A DNA stretch of 64,000 nucleotides from Microbacterium azadirachtae (GTDB lineage: Bacteria > Actinomycetota > Actinomycetes > Actinomycetales > Microbacteriaceae). The notes below the pieces were generated by a model. It was given only the letters and a program-made list of their open reading frames with translations. It was not told the origin of the DNA and did no database searches. A program made the position numbers and the translations under genes. Shown one piece after another: positions 13,738 through 22,778 of this stretch; the first letter of the stretch is position 1, and the number at the start of each line of letters is the position of its first letter. Location: NCBI RefSeq assembly GCF_000956545.1, contig NZ_JYIT01000071.1, positions 23,761 to 87,760 on the forward strand. Reading direction: 5' to 3'.

Positions 13738-14559
13738 ATGGCGGAGAGACGTGGGATAGGACGGTTCGCCCTCGCCGCCGTGGTGCTCGCGGCCTCCTTC
13801 GTCGTCACCTACCTGTTCTTCGTGCGCACCTACGTGGGGCAGATCGTCGATGAGCGGGCGTTCGTCGGCGCCTCCGCCCAGCACGACGCGGTCTACAAGT
13901 TCATGGGCATGGTCCTGGGGAACGTGCCGACCGTCGCCGTCGGCGGCGGGATCCTCGCGACGCTCGTGATCGGGCTCGTGACGCGACGCTTCCGGCATCT
14001 GGTGGTCGCGCTCGGCGCGGGCGTCGTCGCGGTGATCGCCGCGGAGCTCGCGAAGCACGTGTTCCTGGAGCGGGCCGCGACCGGTGCGACCGACCTGCTG
14101 GACAATTCATTCCCGTCTGGGCATGCGACGGTCGCCGCCGCCGCGGGGTTCGCGGTCTTCGTCGTGAGCCCGTCGCGCTGGCGGCCGCTGGCCGCGATCA
14201 TCGGCGGCGCGTTCGCCGTCTTGACGGGCATCGGCCTCGTGATCGAGCAGTGGCACCGACCCAGCGATGTGGTCGCCGCGTTCATGCTCGTCGCGGTATG
14301 CGGCTGTCTGGGAGGAATCGCCTTGCTGCTGTGGGGAGTGCCGGAAGCGGATCCGCCGGCGCGATCCCTGCGGGTGCTGTGGTGGGTGGCGGGAGCCGGT
14401 GCGATCGCCTCGGCGGTCGCCTTCGTGATCATCTTCATCACCGTGCAGAACCACGGCAGCCATCTCCAGATCGCCTACGCGGGTGGCGGCACGGCTATCC
14501 TGTCGGTCGGAAGCGCATTCGCCGCAGCCGGGAATGCGCTCTTCCGCAGGATTTCCTGA
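13738..14559 (+). CDS. PAP2-family membrane phosphatase
   Basis: The 273-residue product has six to seven membrane helices. The PAP2 motifs are present in the middle: AKHVFLER (degenerate C1), NSFPSGHAT (C2, catalytic His) and IEQWHRPSDVVAA (C3, nucleophilic His with Asp). Such enzymes dephosphorylate lipid phosphates, for example undecaprenyl diphosphate or phosphatidic acid, at the outer face of the membrane. The C-terminal 100 residues add further helices beyond the minimal domain. The gene stands alone, 35 bp after yczE. Confidence 0.9.
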   Translation: MAERRGIGRFALAAVVLAASFVVTYLFFVRTYVGQIVDERAFVGASAQHDAVYKFMGMVLGNVPTVAVGGGILATLVIGLVTRRFRHLVVALGAGVVAVIAAELAKHVFLERAATGATDLLDNSFPSGHATVAAAAGFAVFVVSPSRWRPLAAIIGGAFAVLTGIGLVIEQWHRPSDVVAAFMLVAVCGCLGGIALLLWGVPEADPPARSLRVLWWVAGAGAIASAVAFVIIFITVQNHGSHLQIAYAGGGTAILSVGSAFAAAGNALFRRIS

Positions 14560-14907
14560 CGCGGCGTCCCGAGGCGTTTGCGCAGTGCGCGCGGGATGAT
14601 CGCAATGACCGGATCACACTCTCCGCATCCTGCAGGAGTCCCGGTCCGAGACCCTCGGAAAACAGCCGGTGAACAGCGGGTATACCGAAGCTCCCTCCGA
14701 TCGGGGACGGGTGCGCCGGACCATTTCCGCATTCGCCGAGTAATCCACATGTGGATGAACCTGTTAATAGATCTCCGGGCCCGGACGATTGTCATTCGGA
14801 GAGCGCCGCCGAGCTCCTTCCGGAGTGCGCGGACGAGCCGGACCGGGGCCGCCTGCGCTCCCGTCGGGATTGCGCGGAAGCCCGTGCGCGGGTCCATACT
14901 CGTCGTC
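14560..14907. other. 348-bp gene-free stretch with a DnaA-box-like palindrome
   Basis: No coding frame here has family-like content or actinobacterial codon bias. It holds a perfect 14-bp palindrome ATCCACATGTGGAT at 14743-14756, which reads as two overlapping inverted sequences each one base from the DnaA box TGTGGATAA, followed by a local AT-rich patch (CTGTTAATAGATC). Otherwise I see nothing specific. Confidence 0.5.
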
Positions 14908-15249
14908 ATGCCTTCCACCCTCTCCCTCGATGGACTGCGCTTCGCCATGGTCTCCTCGACCGCGAGCGCCGTCGACTCCGACGCCCCCACCACGTTCGAC
15001 TACCACCAGGACGGCAGCCTCATCTGGGGCGAGTACACGGGCGACACGGTCACCGAGGGCCGCTTCGTCGGCGAGGTGGCCGGGGCCGAGGTGCGCGTCT
15101 CGTTCGCACATGCGCTGGCGAGCGACGGCACCGTGGTGCGCGGGGACGCGGTCAGCCGGGCGGAGCAGTCGGACGACGGCCGGATCCGTCTCATCGAGGA
15201 CTTCGCGGTCGACGGCGTGGATCACGTCAGCGTCTGCGTGCAGGTCTGA
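14908..15249 (+). CDS. Small conserved protein (family often mislabelled N-acetylglutamate synthase)
   Basis: The 113-residue product starts at ATG 14908 (MPSTLSLDGLRFAMV). The pattern FDYHQDGSLIWGEYTGDTV, then GRFVG and DDGRIRLIEDF, matches a family of short beta-rich proteins found in bacilli and actinobacteria. Databases often name them N-acetylglutamate synthase without evidence. There is no acetyltransferase motif, no signal peptide and no membrane helix. It may fold as a small lipocalin-like or streptavidin-like barrel, which is only a guess from the repeated strand pattern. Confidence 0.75.
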   Translation: MPSTLSLDGLRFAMVSSTASAVDSDAPTTFDYHQDGSLIWGEYTGDTVTEGRFVGEVAGAEVRVSFAHALASDGTVVRGDAVSRAEQSDDGRIRLIEDFAVDGVDHVSVCVQV

Positions 15250-15278
15250 CCCCGACGCGCCGGCGGTCCCGGGCGGGA

Positions 15279-15863
15279 TCAGACGCGGGTGCCGCGGCTG
15301 CCGTCGGTGCGGGTGAATCGCATCAGGCCGCTGTCGACGCCGATCGCGGCGCGCTCGGGGATCTCGTCCGGGAGCACGAACGGCCGCCGGAACACCTCGC
15401 CCATCACGATCGCGGTCTCGACCTTGGTGACCTCGGGCCGATCGGCGATCGTCCCGATCACGAGCGACTGCATGCGCTCCATGTCGACGCTGCGCACCAG
15501 GAGCATCACGTCGTGCTCCCCGGTCATCACCATCGCCGACTCGACGTCGGGCATCTCCCCGATCGCCTGCAGGAACGAGGTCCACGACTGCGGCTGGATG
15601 GTGCAGAACACCAGGGCGCTCACGCCGAGCCCCAGCCGGGTGGTGTCGACCTCCGCGGTGTAGCCCGTGATGATGCCGGCGCGCGTCAGCGACTCCACGC
15701 GCGAGTAGGCGCTGGCCCGCGAGATCCCGACCTCCTGGGCGAGCGCCGCGATCGAGATCCGTCCGTTGCGACGCAGCGCGCGGAGGATGTCGTACGCGAT
15801 TTCGTCGATCGCGGGCGCGGATCGTCCAGACGCGGAGGGCTGATCTTCGGTCATGCTGGACAT
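15279..15863 (-). CDS. Lrp/AsnC-family transcriptional regulator
   Basis: From ATG at 15863 the product is 194 residues. It has an AsnC-type helix-turn-helix (IDEIAYDILRALRRNGRISIAALAQEVGISRASAYSRV in full; core about residues 18-55) and a C-terminal RAM/AsnC ligand-binding domain with the EHDVMLLVR strand. The C-terminal 35 residues extend past the usual end. Lrp-type proteins sense amino acids. It is divergent from a peptide importer, which it probably controls. The gap holds CAATGGATTG (15888-15897), a plausible half-palindromic site. Confidence 0.88.
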   Translation of the reverse strand: MSSMTEDQPSASGRSAPAIDEIAYDILRALRRNGRISIAALAQEVGISRASAYSRVESLTRAGIITGYTAEVDTTRLGLGVSALVFCTIQPQSWTSFLQAIGEMPDVESAMVMTGEHDVMLLVRSVDMERMQSLVIGTIADRPEVTKVETAIVMGEVFRRPFVLPDEIPERAAIGVDSGLMRFTRTDGSRGTRV

Positions 15864-15985
15864 ATTGCCGTAGTGATGGAAGCGTGACAATGGATTGCTC
15901 GAAATCGTCGCGAACGGTCGGATATAGTGCCGGGAAACCCGATCCGGTCGTCTGACCTGTCCATTTTTCAATGAGGAGGAAAGCC

Positions 15986-17575
15986 GTGGCCCGTTCCTAT
16001 CGCCACGTCGCCGCAGCGCTCATCGCCGCGGCCGCCATCGCGCTCGCCGGCTGCTCCGGCGGCAACTCCGCGAGCAACAACTCCAGCGGTTCCTCCTCGG
16101 GCGGCACGCTCGTGGTCGACACCGCGTTCTCCCTCGAGACGGGCGACCCCGGTCGCAACTACGTGCCGACCGGGAACATGGTGCTGCACGCCGTCTACGA
16201 CACCCTGCTCACGTTCCAGGGAGCCGACTCGACGACCCCGAAGCCCGACCTCGCGACCATGAAGCAGAACGCGGACGCCACCGAGTTCACCTTCACGATC
16301 CAGGACGGCCGCACCTTCTCCGACGGCACCCCCGTGACCGCGGACGACGTCGTCTTCTCGCTCGACCGGGTTGCGGGCATCACCGACTCCAAGGCGAACT
16401 TCCTCATGGCCGGCATCACGGTCGCCAAGGTCGACGACAAGACCGTGAAGCTGTCGACCAAGACGCCGTCGCTGCAGCTGCCCGCGATCGTCACCAACCC
16501 GTCGCTCGCGATCCTCAACTCGAAGGTCGTCAAGAAGAACGGCGGCACCACCGACGACAAGGACGGCGCGAAGAGCTGGCTCGACGCCAACTCGGCCGGA
16601 TCCGGTCCCTACAAGCTGCAGTCGCTCGACCTCACCACTCAGGTGGTGCTCGTCAAGAACGACAAGTACGACGGCGCCGACAAGCCCGCCTACGACAAGA
16701 TCGTGGTGCGCAACATCTCGCAGTCCTCCACGCAGCTCACCAACCTCAAGGGCGGCGACTCGAACGTGGCGGTCGACCTCTCCGGCGACCAGGTGAAGAA
16801 CCTCGGCGACGGCTTCACCGTCGACTCCGCGCCCTCCGCCGAGACGCTGTTCCTGCTGATCAACCAGGACAAGAACGTGGGCGGCGTGACCGCCAACCCC
16901 AAGTTCGCGGAGGCCGTGCGCTACGCGCTGGACTACGACAAGCTGCTCGAGCTCGCCGGATCCGGATCCGCGCAGGCCACCGGCGTCATCCCGCCCATGT
17001 TCCCCGGCGCGAACAAGTCGGGTGCGAAGCAGGACCTGGACAAGGCCAAGGCCGCCCTCGCCGCCTCCGGCTACACCGGCCAGGAGGTCAAGCTGCAGTT
17101 CCCGAACGACAACCCGGTCGGCGGTGTGGAGTTCACGCCGGTCGCCGAGCGCGTGCAGGAGCAGCTGAAGGCCGTCGGCATCAACGTGACCCTCGCCCCC
17201 GCGCCGTTCGCAACCGAAGTGCAGCCCTACGTCAAGGCCCAGGAGGCGTTCTCGCTCTGGTACTGGGGCCCCGACTACGCCGACACCTCGTCGTTCCTGC
17301 CGTTCGGCCCGGGCCAGAAGGTCGGCCTCCGCGCCGGCTGGCCCGCCGAGGCCGACACCGCGATCGCGGACCTCGTGACCAAGGCGCAGAACGCGACGAC
17401 GGTCGACGCCCGCAACGCGGCGTTCAGCGACTACGCGAAGGCGATGCAGGAGTCCGGCCCGTTCGTGCCGCTGATCGTGCCCGGCATCAACCTCGCCAGC
17501 TCCACCAAGGTCGCCGGTCTCGAGTACAACGTGACCTGGACGCTGGACCTGCGGACGCTGCACCCCGCCCAGTGA
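15986..17575 (+). CDS. Peptide ABC transporter, substrate-binding lipoprotein
   Basis: The 529-residue product is a family 5 (DppA/OppA-like) binding protein. The start is GTG 15986, decided by an AGGAGG site at 15974-15979, six bases upstream; the in-frame ATG at 15971 overlaps that site. The N-terminus is a lipoprotein signal with the lipobox LAGC, then a Ser/Asn/Gly linker. Family motifs include NMVLHAVYDTLL, FTFTIQDGRTFSDGTPVTADDVVFSLDR, SGPYKL and the C-terminal WTLDLRTLHPAQ. It captures oligopeptides or dipeptides outside the membrane. It heads a five-gene operon; a candidate -10 TATAGT lies at 15923-15928. Confidence 0.95.
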   Translation: MARSYRHVAAALIAAAAIALAGCSGGNSASNNSSGSSSGGTLVVDTAFSLETGDPGRNYVPTGNMVLHAVYDTLLTFQGADSTTPKPDLATMKQNADATEFTFTIQDGRTFSDGTPVTADDVVFSLDRVAGITDSKANFLMAGITVAKVDDKTVKLSTKTPSLQLPAIVTNPSLAILNSKVVKKNGGTTDDKDGAKSWLDANSAGSGPYKLQSLDLTTQVVLVKNDKYDGADKPAYDKIVVRNISQSSTQLTNLKGGDSNVAVDLSGDQVKNLGDGFTVDSAPSAETLFLLINQDKNVGGVTANPKFAEAVRYALDYDKLLELAGSGSAQATGVIPPMFPGANKSGAKQDLDKAKAALAASGYTGQEVKLQFPNDNPVGGVEFTPVAERVQEQLKAVGINVTLAPAPFATEVQPYVKAQEAFSLWYWGPDYADTSSFLPFGPGQKVGLRAGWPAEADTAIADLVTKAQNATTVDARNAAFSDYAKAMQESGPFVPLIVPGINLASSTKVAGLEYNVTWTLDLRTLHPAQ

Positions 17576-17578
17576 GCC

Positions 17579-17612
17579 CTGCGGGGGCCGGAACCGCATC
17601 CGGCCCCCGCAG
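17579..17612 (+). other. Intra-operon stem-loop after the binding-protein gene
   Basis: A perfect 14-bp stem (CTGCGGGGGCCGGA / TCCGGCCCCCGCAG) with an ACCGCA loop begins 4 bp after the binding-protein stop. It lacks a T tract, so it is more likely an mRNA stabiliser or partial attenuator that keeps the binding protein in excess over the permeases than a full terminator. Confidence 0.75.
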
Positions 17613-17654
17613 CACCAACGCCGACACAGACCCGCAGACCCGGAAGCGCCGATC

Positions 17655-18722
17655 TTGTCCGAGACCCGAGCCATCGCCACCCGAAGGACGAGGCAGTCGC
17701 AGCACACCCTGCTGCGGTTCCTCGCCCGCAGGGCCGTGACGAGCGTCATCCTGCTGTTCGGGATCGTGCTGGTCACCTTCTCCCTCACCGTGATCGTGCC
17801 CGGCGACCCGGTGCGCGCCGCCCTCGGCGAGGGCGCGTCGTCGAACCCGGCGACGGTCGCGGCGTTCCGCGAGAAGTACGGCCTCGACCAGCCCGTCTGG
17901 ATCCGGTTCTTCCGCTACGTCGGCAATCTGCTGCAGGGCGACCTCGGCACCTCGATGACGACCGGACGCCCGGTGTCGGCCGATCTCGCCAAGGCCGTGC
18001 CGGCGACCGGCGAGATCGCGTTCTACGCGATCATCGTCAGCCTCGCCGTCGCGATCGTCCTCGGCACGCTCGCCGCGTACCGCCGGGGCAAGGCCACCGA
18101 TCAGGTGGTGCGCGTGGTCACCCTGATCGGTCTGAGCATCCCGACCTTCTGGATGGCGATCCTCTGCTACCAGCTGTTCTTCATGAACCTGCACTGGGTG
18201 TCGGGATCCGGCCGGATCTCGCCCACGATCACACCGCCGCCCCGGATCACGGGGTTCTACACGATCGACTACCTGCTCAACGGCGACTCGGTCGGCTTCT
18301 TCGACGCCACCAGCCACCTGGCTCTGCCGGTGCTCGTGCTCAGCCTCTTCACCATCGCGACGCTCACCCGCTTCGTGCGCACCTCGGTGCTCGAGGTGCT
18401 CGACATGGACTACGCGCGCGCGGCGCGGGCGAAGGGCCTGAGCGGTCGACGCGTCGTCATCGGCTATGTCCTGCGCGGCGCGGCGCTTCCGATCCTCACC
18501 CTCGTCGGCATCGCGTTCGGCAGCCTGCTCTCCGGAACCGTGCTGGTGGAGGCCGTGTTCGCCTGGCCCGGCCTGGGCACCTACGCGTACAACGCGTCGA
18601 AGAACCTGGACCTGCTCGCCGTCACCGGCGTCGGTCTCGTGGTCGGCGTGATCTACCTCGTCATCAACCTCGTCGTCGACGTGCTCTACGGCGTCCTGGA
18701 CCCGCGAGTGAGGCTGTCGTGA
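17655..18722 (+). CDS. Peptide ABC transporter permease, DppB type
   Basis: The 355-residue product starts with TTG at 17655 behind GGAAG. It has six membrane helices: one at about residues 29-50, then a periplasmic loop with VPGDPVRAALGEGAS and EKYGLDQPVWIRFFRYVGNLLQGDLGTSM, and five more after 118. The EAA loop DYARAARAKGLSGRRVVIGYVLRGA docks the ATPase. The end IYLVINLVVDVLYGVLDPRVRL is typical of DppB. It pairs with the next gene to form the channel; the genes overlap by four bases (GTGA). Confidence 0.95.
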   Translation: MSETRAIATRRTRQSQHTLLRFLARRAVTSVILLFGIVLVTFSLTVIVPGDPVRAALGEGASSNPATVAAFREKYGLDQPVWIRFFRYVGNLLQGDLGTSMTTGRPVSADLAKAVPATGEIAFYAIIVSLAVAIVLGTLAAYRRGKATDQVVRVVTLIGLSIPTFWMAILCYQLFFMNLHWVSGSGRISPTITPPPRITGFYTIDYLLNGDSVGFFDATSHLALPVLVLSLFTIATLTRFVRTSVLEVLDMDYARAARAKGLSGRRVVIGYVLRGAALPILTLVGIAFGSLLSGTVLVEAVFAWPGLGTYAYNASKNLDLLAVTGVGLVVGVIYLVINLVVDVLYGVLDPRVRLS

Positions 18723-19642
18723 ACCTCGTCATCCCCGAGAAGCTCGCGCCGAAGCGCCGGCGCTCCTGGCTGCCGCGCGCGTGGCGCACCCCGCTCGCGC
18801 TCGTCGGCACCGTGATCGCGCTCGTCTGGATCCTCGTCGCGATCCTCGCTCCGTGGATCGCGCCGCACGACCCGCTCGCGCAGGACCTGCCCCGGCTCGC
18901 CGCCCCGAGCGGCGACGCGATCATGGGCACCGACGTGAACGGCCGCGATGTCTTCTCCCGCCTGCTGCTCGGCGCCCAGACCACGATCCCGCTCGCGCTC
19001 ATGCTCGTCGTGTGCGCCATGGTCGTCGGCACCATCGTGGGCGCGGTCGCCGGCTACCTCGGCGGCTGGGTGGACGAGGTGCTGATGCGCATCACCGACA
19101 TGGTGATGGCGTTCCCCACCGTCATCCTCGCCATGGTGATCGCGGCTTCGCTGGGCCCGTCGATCATGAACGCCGTGATCGCCGGAATCATCGTCGCCTG
19201 GCCTCCGTATGCCCGCATCACGCGGTCGCTCGTGCTGGGACTGCGCACCCAGAACTACGTGGTCGCCGGCCGCCTGCTCGGCTCCTCGCCGCTGCGCTCG
19301 CTGGCGCGCGACGTGCTGCCGAACATCGCGGGTCCGGTACTCGTGCTCGCCTCGCTCGACATCGGCACGGCGATCCTGCTGCTCTCCGGCCTCTCCTTCC
19401 TGGGCCTCGGTGCGCAGCCGCCCACGCCGGAGTGGGGGACGATGATCGCCGCGGCGATGCAGAACACCTCGGCCTGGTGGCTCGGACTGTTCCCCGGCCT
19501 CGCCATCCTCAGCATCGTGATGGCGTTCAACTTCATCGGCGACTCGCTGCGCGACGCCCTCGACCCGCTCGCCGCGCGCGAGCGGGAGGCGGAGGCTCCC
19601 ACCGCGGTGTCGGCCGCCGCGGCGACGGGGCAGGCGGCATGA
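18719..19642 (+). CDS. Peptide ABC transporter permease, DppC type
   Basis: The 307-residue product starts at GTG 18719 inside the dppB-like stop. It has the DppC N-terminal helix (about 25-46), the DPLAQDLPRLAAPSGDAIMGTDVNGRDVFSRLLLGAQ region, helices after residue 90, and the EAA loop NYVVAGRLLGSSPLRSLARDVLPN. The end has FIGDSLRDALDPLA. It forms the second half of the translocation pore. The C-terminal 20 residues are Ala-rich and variable. It overlaps by four bases an ATG that is an alternative start of the ATPase gene. Confidence 0.95.
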   Translation: MNLVIPEKLAPKRRRSWLPRAWRTPLALVGTVIALVWILVAILAPWIAPHDPLAQDLPRLAAPSGDAIMGTDVNGRDVFSRLLLGAQTTIPLALMLVVCAMVVGTIVGAVAGYLGGWVDEVLMRITDMVMAFPTVILAMVIAASLGPSIMNAVIAGIIVAWPPYARITRSLVLGLRTQNYVVAGRLLGSSPLRSLARDVLPNIAGPVLVLASLDIGTAILLLSGLSFLGLGAQPPTPEWGTMIAAAMQNTSAWWLGLFPGLAILSIVMAFNFIGDSLRDALDPLAAREREAEAPTAVSAAAATGQAA

Positions 19643-19677
19643 GCGCGCATGCACCGAGCGACCGAAAGGGAGTCGAA

Positions 19678-20535
19678 GTGAGCACCGCACTCGCGATCCG
19701 CGATCTGCGCGTCGAGCTCGGCCAGAGCAGACGCAACCGCACCGAGGTCGTCAAGGGCATCTCGCTCGACCTCGTGCCGGGTCGCATCCAGGGTCTCGCC
19801 GGAGAGTCCGGATCCGGCAAGAGCATGACCGCCATGGCGATCCTCGGTCTGCTGCCCGCAGGCGGCACCGCGTCGGGATCGATCATGCTCGGTGCGGACA
19901 CCGAGCTCGTCGGGATGACGGGCAGGGGCTATCGCACGGTGCGCGGGAAGCGGATCGGGATGGTCTTCCAGGATCCTTCGGCGAGCCTGCACCCGCAGAT
20001 CACCGTCGGCTCCCAGCTGGCCGACGGCATGCGCGCGCATCTGGGGCTCTCCCGCGCCGAGGCGCGCAGGCGCGCCGCCGAGCTCCTCGCCCTGGTCCGG
20101 GTGCCGAACCCCGAGGAAGCCCTGCAGAAGTATCCGCACCAGTTCTCCGGCGGGCAGCGTCAGCGCATCGCGATCGCGATCGCCCTGGCCTGCGAGCCCG
20201 AGGTGCTGCTCGCCGACGAGCCGACCACGGCGCTCGACGTCACCGTGCAGGCCGGCATCCTGCACCTGCTGCGCGACCTCGCCACCGAGCGCGACCTGGC
20301 CGTGCTGCTCGTCACCCACGATCTCGGCGTGATGAGCGCGATCGCCGACGAGGTGGCGGTCATGCGCGGCGGGCTCATCGTCGAATCAGGGTCCCGGACG
20401 CAGATCTTCCAGGATCCGCAGCATCCCTACACGCGTGAGCTGCTGGCGGCCATGCCCGATGCGCAGGACTCGCTCGTCGACGGTCCTGTCGGCGGCGCCG
20501 ACGTGCACGACGCCGATGCGGAGGAGAACCGATGA
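19678..20535 (+). CDS. Peptide ABC transporter ATPase, DppD type
   Basis: The product is 285 residues from GTG 19678, chosen for the AAAGGGAG site five bases upstream. ATG at 19639, which overlaps the permease stop, would add 13 residues. It has Walker A GESGSGKS, Q-loop VFQDPSASLHPQ, signature SGGQRQR, Walker B VLLADEPTTALD and the switch His in LVTHDLGV. The C-terminal FQDPQHPYTRELLAAMPD is the peptide-importer hallmark. It supplies ATP hydrolysis together with the next gene and overlaps it (ATGA). Confidence 0.94.
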   Translation: MSTALAIRDLRVELGQSRRNRTEVVKGISLDLVPGRIQGLAGESGSGKSMTAMAILGLLPAGGTASGSIMLGADTELVGMTGRGYRTVRGKRIGMVFQDPSASLHPQITVGSQLADGMRAHLGLSRAEARRRAAELLALVRVPNPEEALQKYPHQFSGGQRQRIAIAIALACEPEVLLADEPTTALDVTVQAGILHLLRDLATERDLAVLLVTHDLGVMSAIADEVAVMRGGLIVESGSRTQIFQDPQHPYTRELLAAMPDAQDSLVDGPVGGADVHDADAEENR

Positions 20536-21386
20536 GCGATCAGAAGCCGGTATTGCACGTGGACTCCCTCGTCGTCGAGTACGGCGGGCGCACGGCGTTC
20601 CGCGCCGTCGACGGCGTCTCGTTCGACATCGCCGCCGGCGAGGTGCTCGCTCTGGTCGGCGAGAGCGGCTGCGGCAAGTCGTCGACCGCGCGAGCGGTGA
20701 TCGGCATGGAGCGCCCCGCCGGGGGCACGGTGCTGTACCGCGACCGTCCCGTGCAGCCGCTGGGTCTTCGCACCCGGCCCAAGGAGCTCACGGCGATCCA
20801 GATGGTGTTCCAGGATCCGAACTCCTCGCTGAACCCGCGCATCCGCGTGGCGCAGCAGATCGCCGAGGGGTCGCGTGCCGCCCGCGCCCGCGGCGTCGAC
20901 ACCGAGGCGCCCTCGCACTGGCTCGAGGCCGTCGGCCTGTCTCCCGCCCTCGAGAACCGCTACCCGTACCAGCTCTCCGGAGGTCAGCGCCAGCGCGTCG
21001 CGATCGCCCGAGCGCTCGCCGCCAAGCCCGACCTCATCGTCGCCGACGAGCCGATCTCGGCGCTCGACGCGTCGGCGCAGGCCTCGGTCGCCGCGATGAT
21101 GCGCGAACTCTGCGTCGCCTCGGGCGCGGCGATGCTCTTCATCTCGCACGACCTCTCGGTGGTGCGCCTGATGGCCGACCGCGTCGCCGTGATGTACCGC
21201 GGGCGCATCGTCGAGTCGGGGGCCACTCCGGTGGTGTGGGCGAACCCCGTGCACCCGTACACGGAAGCGCTGCTGGATGCGATCCCGCACCCCGACGGCG
21301 AGGGCGTGCTTCCCGCGGCCCCCGCGTCCGAGGCGCCGTCGTCCTGGCGCGTGGAGATCCCCGAGGCTCTCGACCGCGTGCGCTGA
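20532..21386 (+). CDS. Peptide ABC transporter ATPase, DppF type
   Basis: The 284-residue product has Walker A GESGCGKSS, the QMVFQDPNSSLNPRIRV Q-loop, signature LSGGQRQRVAIARAL, Walker B LIVADEPISALD and H-loop FISHDLSVV. The tail NPVHPYTEALLDAIPHPD is typical of DppF/OppF. The iron-sulfur Cys cluster seen in some OppD/OppF proteins is absent. It is the last gene of the operon and is followed by a GC-rich hairpin. Confidence 0.94.
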   Translation: MSDQKPVLHVDSLVVEYGGRTAFRAVDGVSFDIAAGEVLALVGESGCGKSSTARAVIGMERPAGGTVLYRDRPVQPLGLRTRPKELTAIQMVFQDPNSSLNPRIRVAQQIAEGSRAARARGVDTEAPSHWLEAVGLSPALENRYPYQLSGGQRQRVAIARALAAKPDLIVADEPISALDASAQASVAAMMRELCVASGAAMLFISHDLSVVRLMADRVAVMYRGRIVESGATPVVWANPVHPYTEALLDAIPHPDGEGVLPAAPASEAPSSWRVEIPEALDRVR

Positions 21387-21403
21387 GGCGCGACACACAG
21401 ACT

Positions 21404-21440
21404 TCCCGGCGCGGGCCTGCCCCCTGCGCCCGCGCCGGGA
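21404..21440. terminator. Bidirectional hairpin between importer operon and peptidase gene
   Basis: A 13-bp perfect stem (TCCCGGCGCGGGC / GCCCGCGCCGGGA) with an 11-nt loop lies midway between two convergent genes. There is no T tract on either side, so termination strength is uncertain. Confidence 0.6.
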
Positions 21441-21469
21441 GATCCAACGGCGCGGGCGCAGCGCGGGCG

Positions 21470-22591
21470 TCAGGAACCCGCGGTCGTCAACTCGTGCGGG
21501 GTGGTGTTGAGGTTCGTGCAGCCGTCGGCGGTGACGACGACGATGTCCTCGATGCGGGAGCCCCACTCGCCGGGGAAGTAGATCCCCGGCTCGATGCTGA
21601 ACGCCATCCCCTCGCGCAGCGGCAGCGCATTGCCGGGCGCGATGTACGGCTCCTCGTGCGTCGTGACGCCGATGCCGTGGCCGGTGCGGTGCAGGAACGC
21701 GTCGGCCAGCCCCTCGGAGGCGAGCACGTCGCGGGCGGCGGCGTCGACCTGCTCCGCGGTGACGCCGGGGCGCACCGCGTCGACGGCGGCCTGCTGGGCG
21801 CGCACCAGCACGGCGATGCGTCGCGCGACCTCGGGATCCGGCGTGCCGACGGCATACGTCCGTGTGCTGTCGGAGTTGTAGCCGCTCGGCACCGCGCCGC
21901 CGATGTCCACGACCACCACGTCTCCGTCCTGGATCACGCGATCCGACACCTCGTGATGCGGATCTGCGCCGTTCGGACCCGAGGCGACGATCACGAACTC
22001 GACCGTGCGATGCCCCTCCTCGACGAGCGCCGCGGCGATCTCGGCGGCGACCTCGCGCTCGGTGCGGCCCGCCCGCAGCAGCCCGGGCACCCGGCGGTGC
22101 ACGGCGTCGATGGCATCACCGGCACGTCGCAGCTCGGCGACCTCGGCCGCGTCCTTGATCATGCGGCTCTCGCGCAGCACCGGCGTCGCGAGCTCGGGCC
22201 GCACGTCCAGGCGCACGGTGAGCGGCACGACGTGCAGGGCAGGGAGCGCGTCGGCGACGCCGAAGCGCGCGGCGGATCCGCCCATCGCGGCGGTGACCAG
22301 GGCGTACGGATCCTCGCCGTCGACCCAGTCTGACACGGCGAGCCCGAGCGAGCCCACCGCGGTGTCGCGCACCTTGGCGAGCTCCATGCGCGGAACGACG
22401 ACGGTCGGCTCGCCGCTCGCCGGGATCACCAGCGCGGTGAGCCGCTCGATGGTGTCGCCCTCGACGCCGACGAGATACGCGAGGTCCGGGCCGGGGCCGA
22501 CCACGATGGCGTCGAGACCCGCGTCGGCGGTCAGCGCACGAGCGCGATCGAGGCGGGCGGCATACACGGAGGCGGGGAACGGGGTGCTCAC
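21470..22591 (-). CDS. M24-family metallopeptidase (Xaa-Pro peptidase-like)
   Basis: The 373-residue product has a creatinase-like N-terminal domain (1-140) and a pita-bread catalytic domain. The dinuclear metal ligands are visible: Asp in DVVVVDIGG, Asp in YNSDSTRTY, His in HRTGHGIGV, Glu in SIEPGIYFPGEWG and Glu in SRIEDIVVV. Such enzymes release N-terminal residues before proline in the cytoplasm. Its position beside a peptide importer suggests it digests the imported peptides. No signal peptide is present. Confidence 0.92.
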   Translation of the reverse strand: MSTPFPASVYAARLDRARALTADAGLDAIVVGPGPDLAYLVGVEGDTIERLTALVIPASGEPTVVVPRMELAKVRDTAVGSLGLAVSDWVDGEDPYALVTAAMGGSAARFGVADALPALHVVPLTVRLDVRPELATPVLRESRMIKDAAEVAELRRAGDAIDAVHRRVPGLLRAGRTEREVAAEIAAALVEEGHRTVEFVIVASGPNGADPHHEVSDRVIQDGDVVVVDIGGAVPSGYNSDSTRTYAVGTPDPEVARRIAVLVRAQQAAVDAVRPGVTAEQVDAAARDVLASEGLADAFLHRTGHGIGVTTHEEPYIAPGNALPLREGMAFSIEPGIYFPGEWGSRIEDIVVVTADGCTNLNTTPHELTTAGS

Positions 22592-22778
22592 CCCTCCACG
22601 CTACGTCGCCGCGCCGGGGCCGCACCAGCGTGCCGGGAGAACATATTCCGAGAACAGGATGAACTGTCCCGGACCACGCAGTTCGGGGCGGAAACGTCTG
22701 TCCTGCCGCCCTCTGACCGCCTTCGGGACAGACATTCCCGTCACACGGCGGCGCCTGCGACACGCCGGACGGACGCGC

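Noticed and set aside
14475..14993. 172-codon minus-strand frame across the gene-free stretch
   Set aside because: It overlaps two plus-strand genes and has no recognisable domain.
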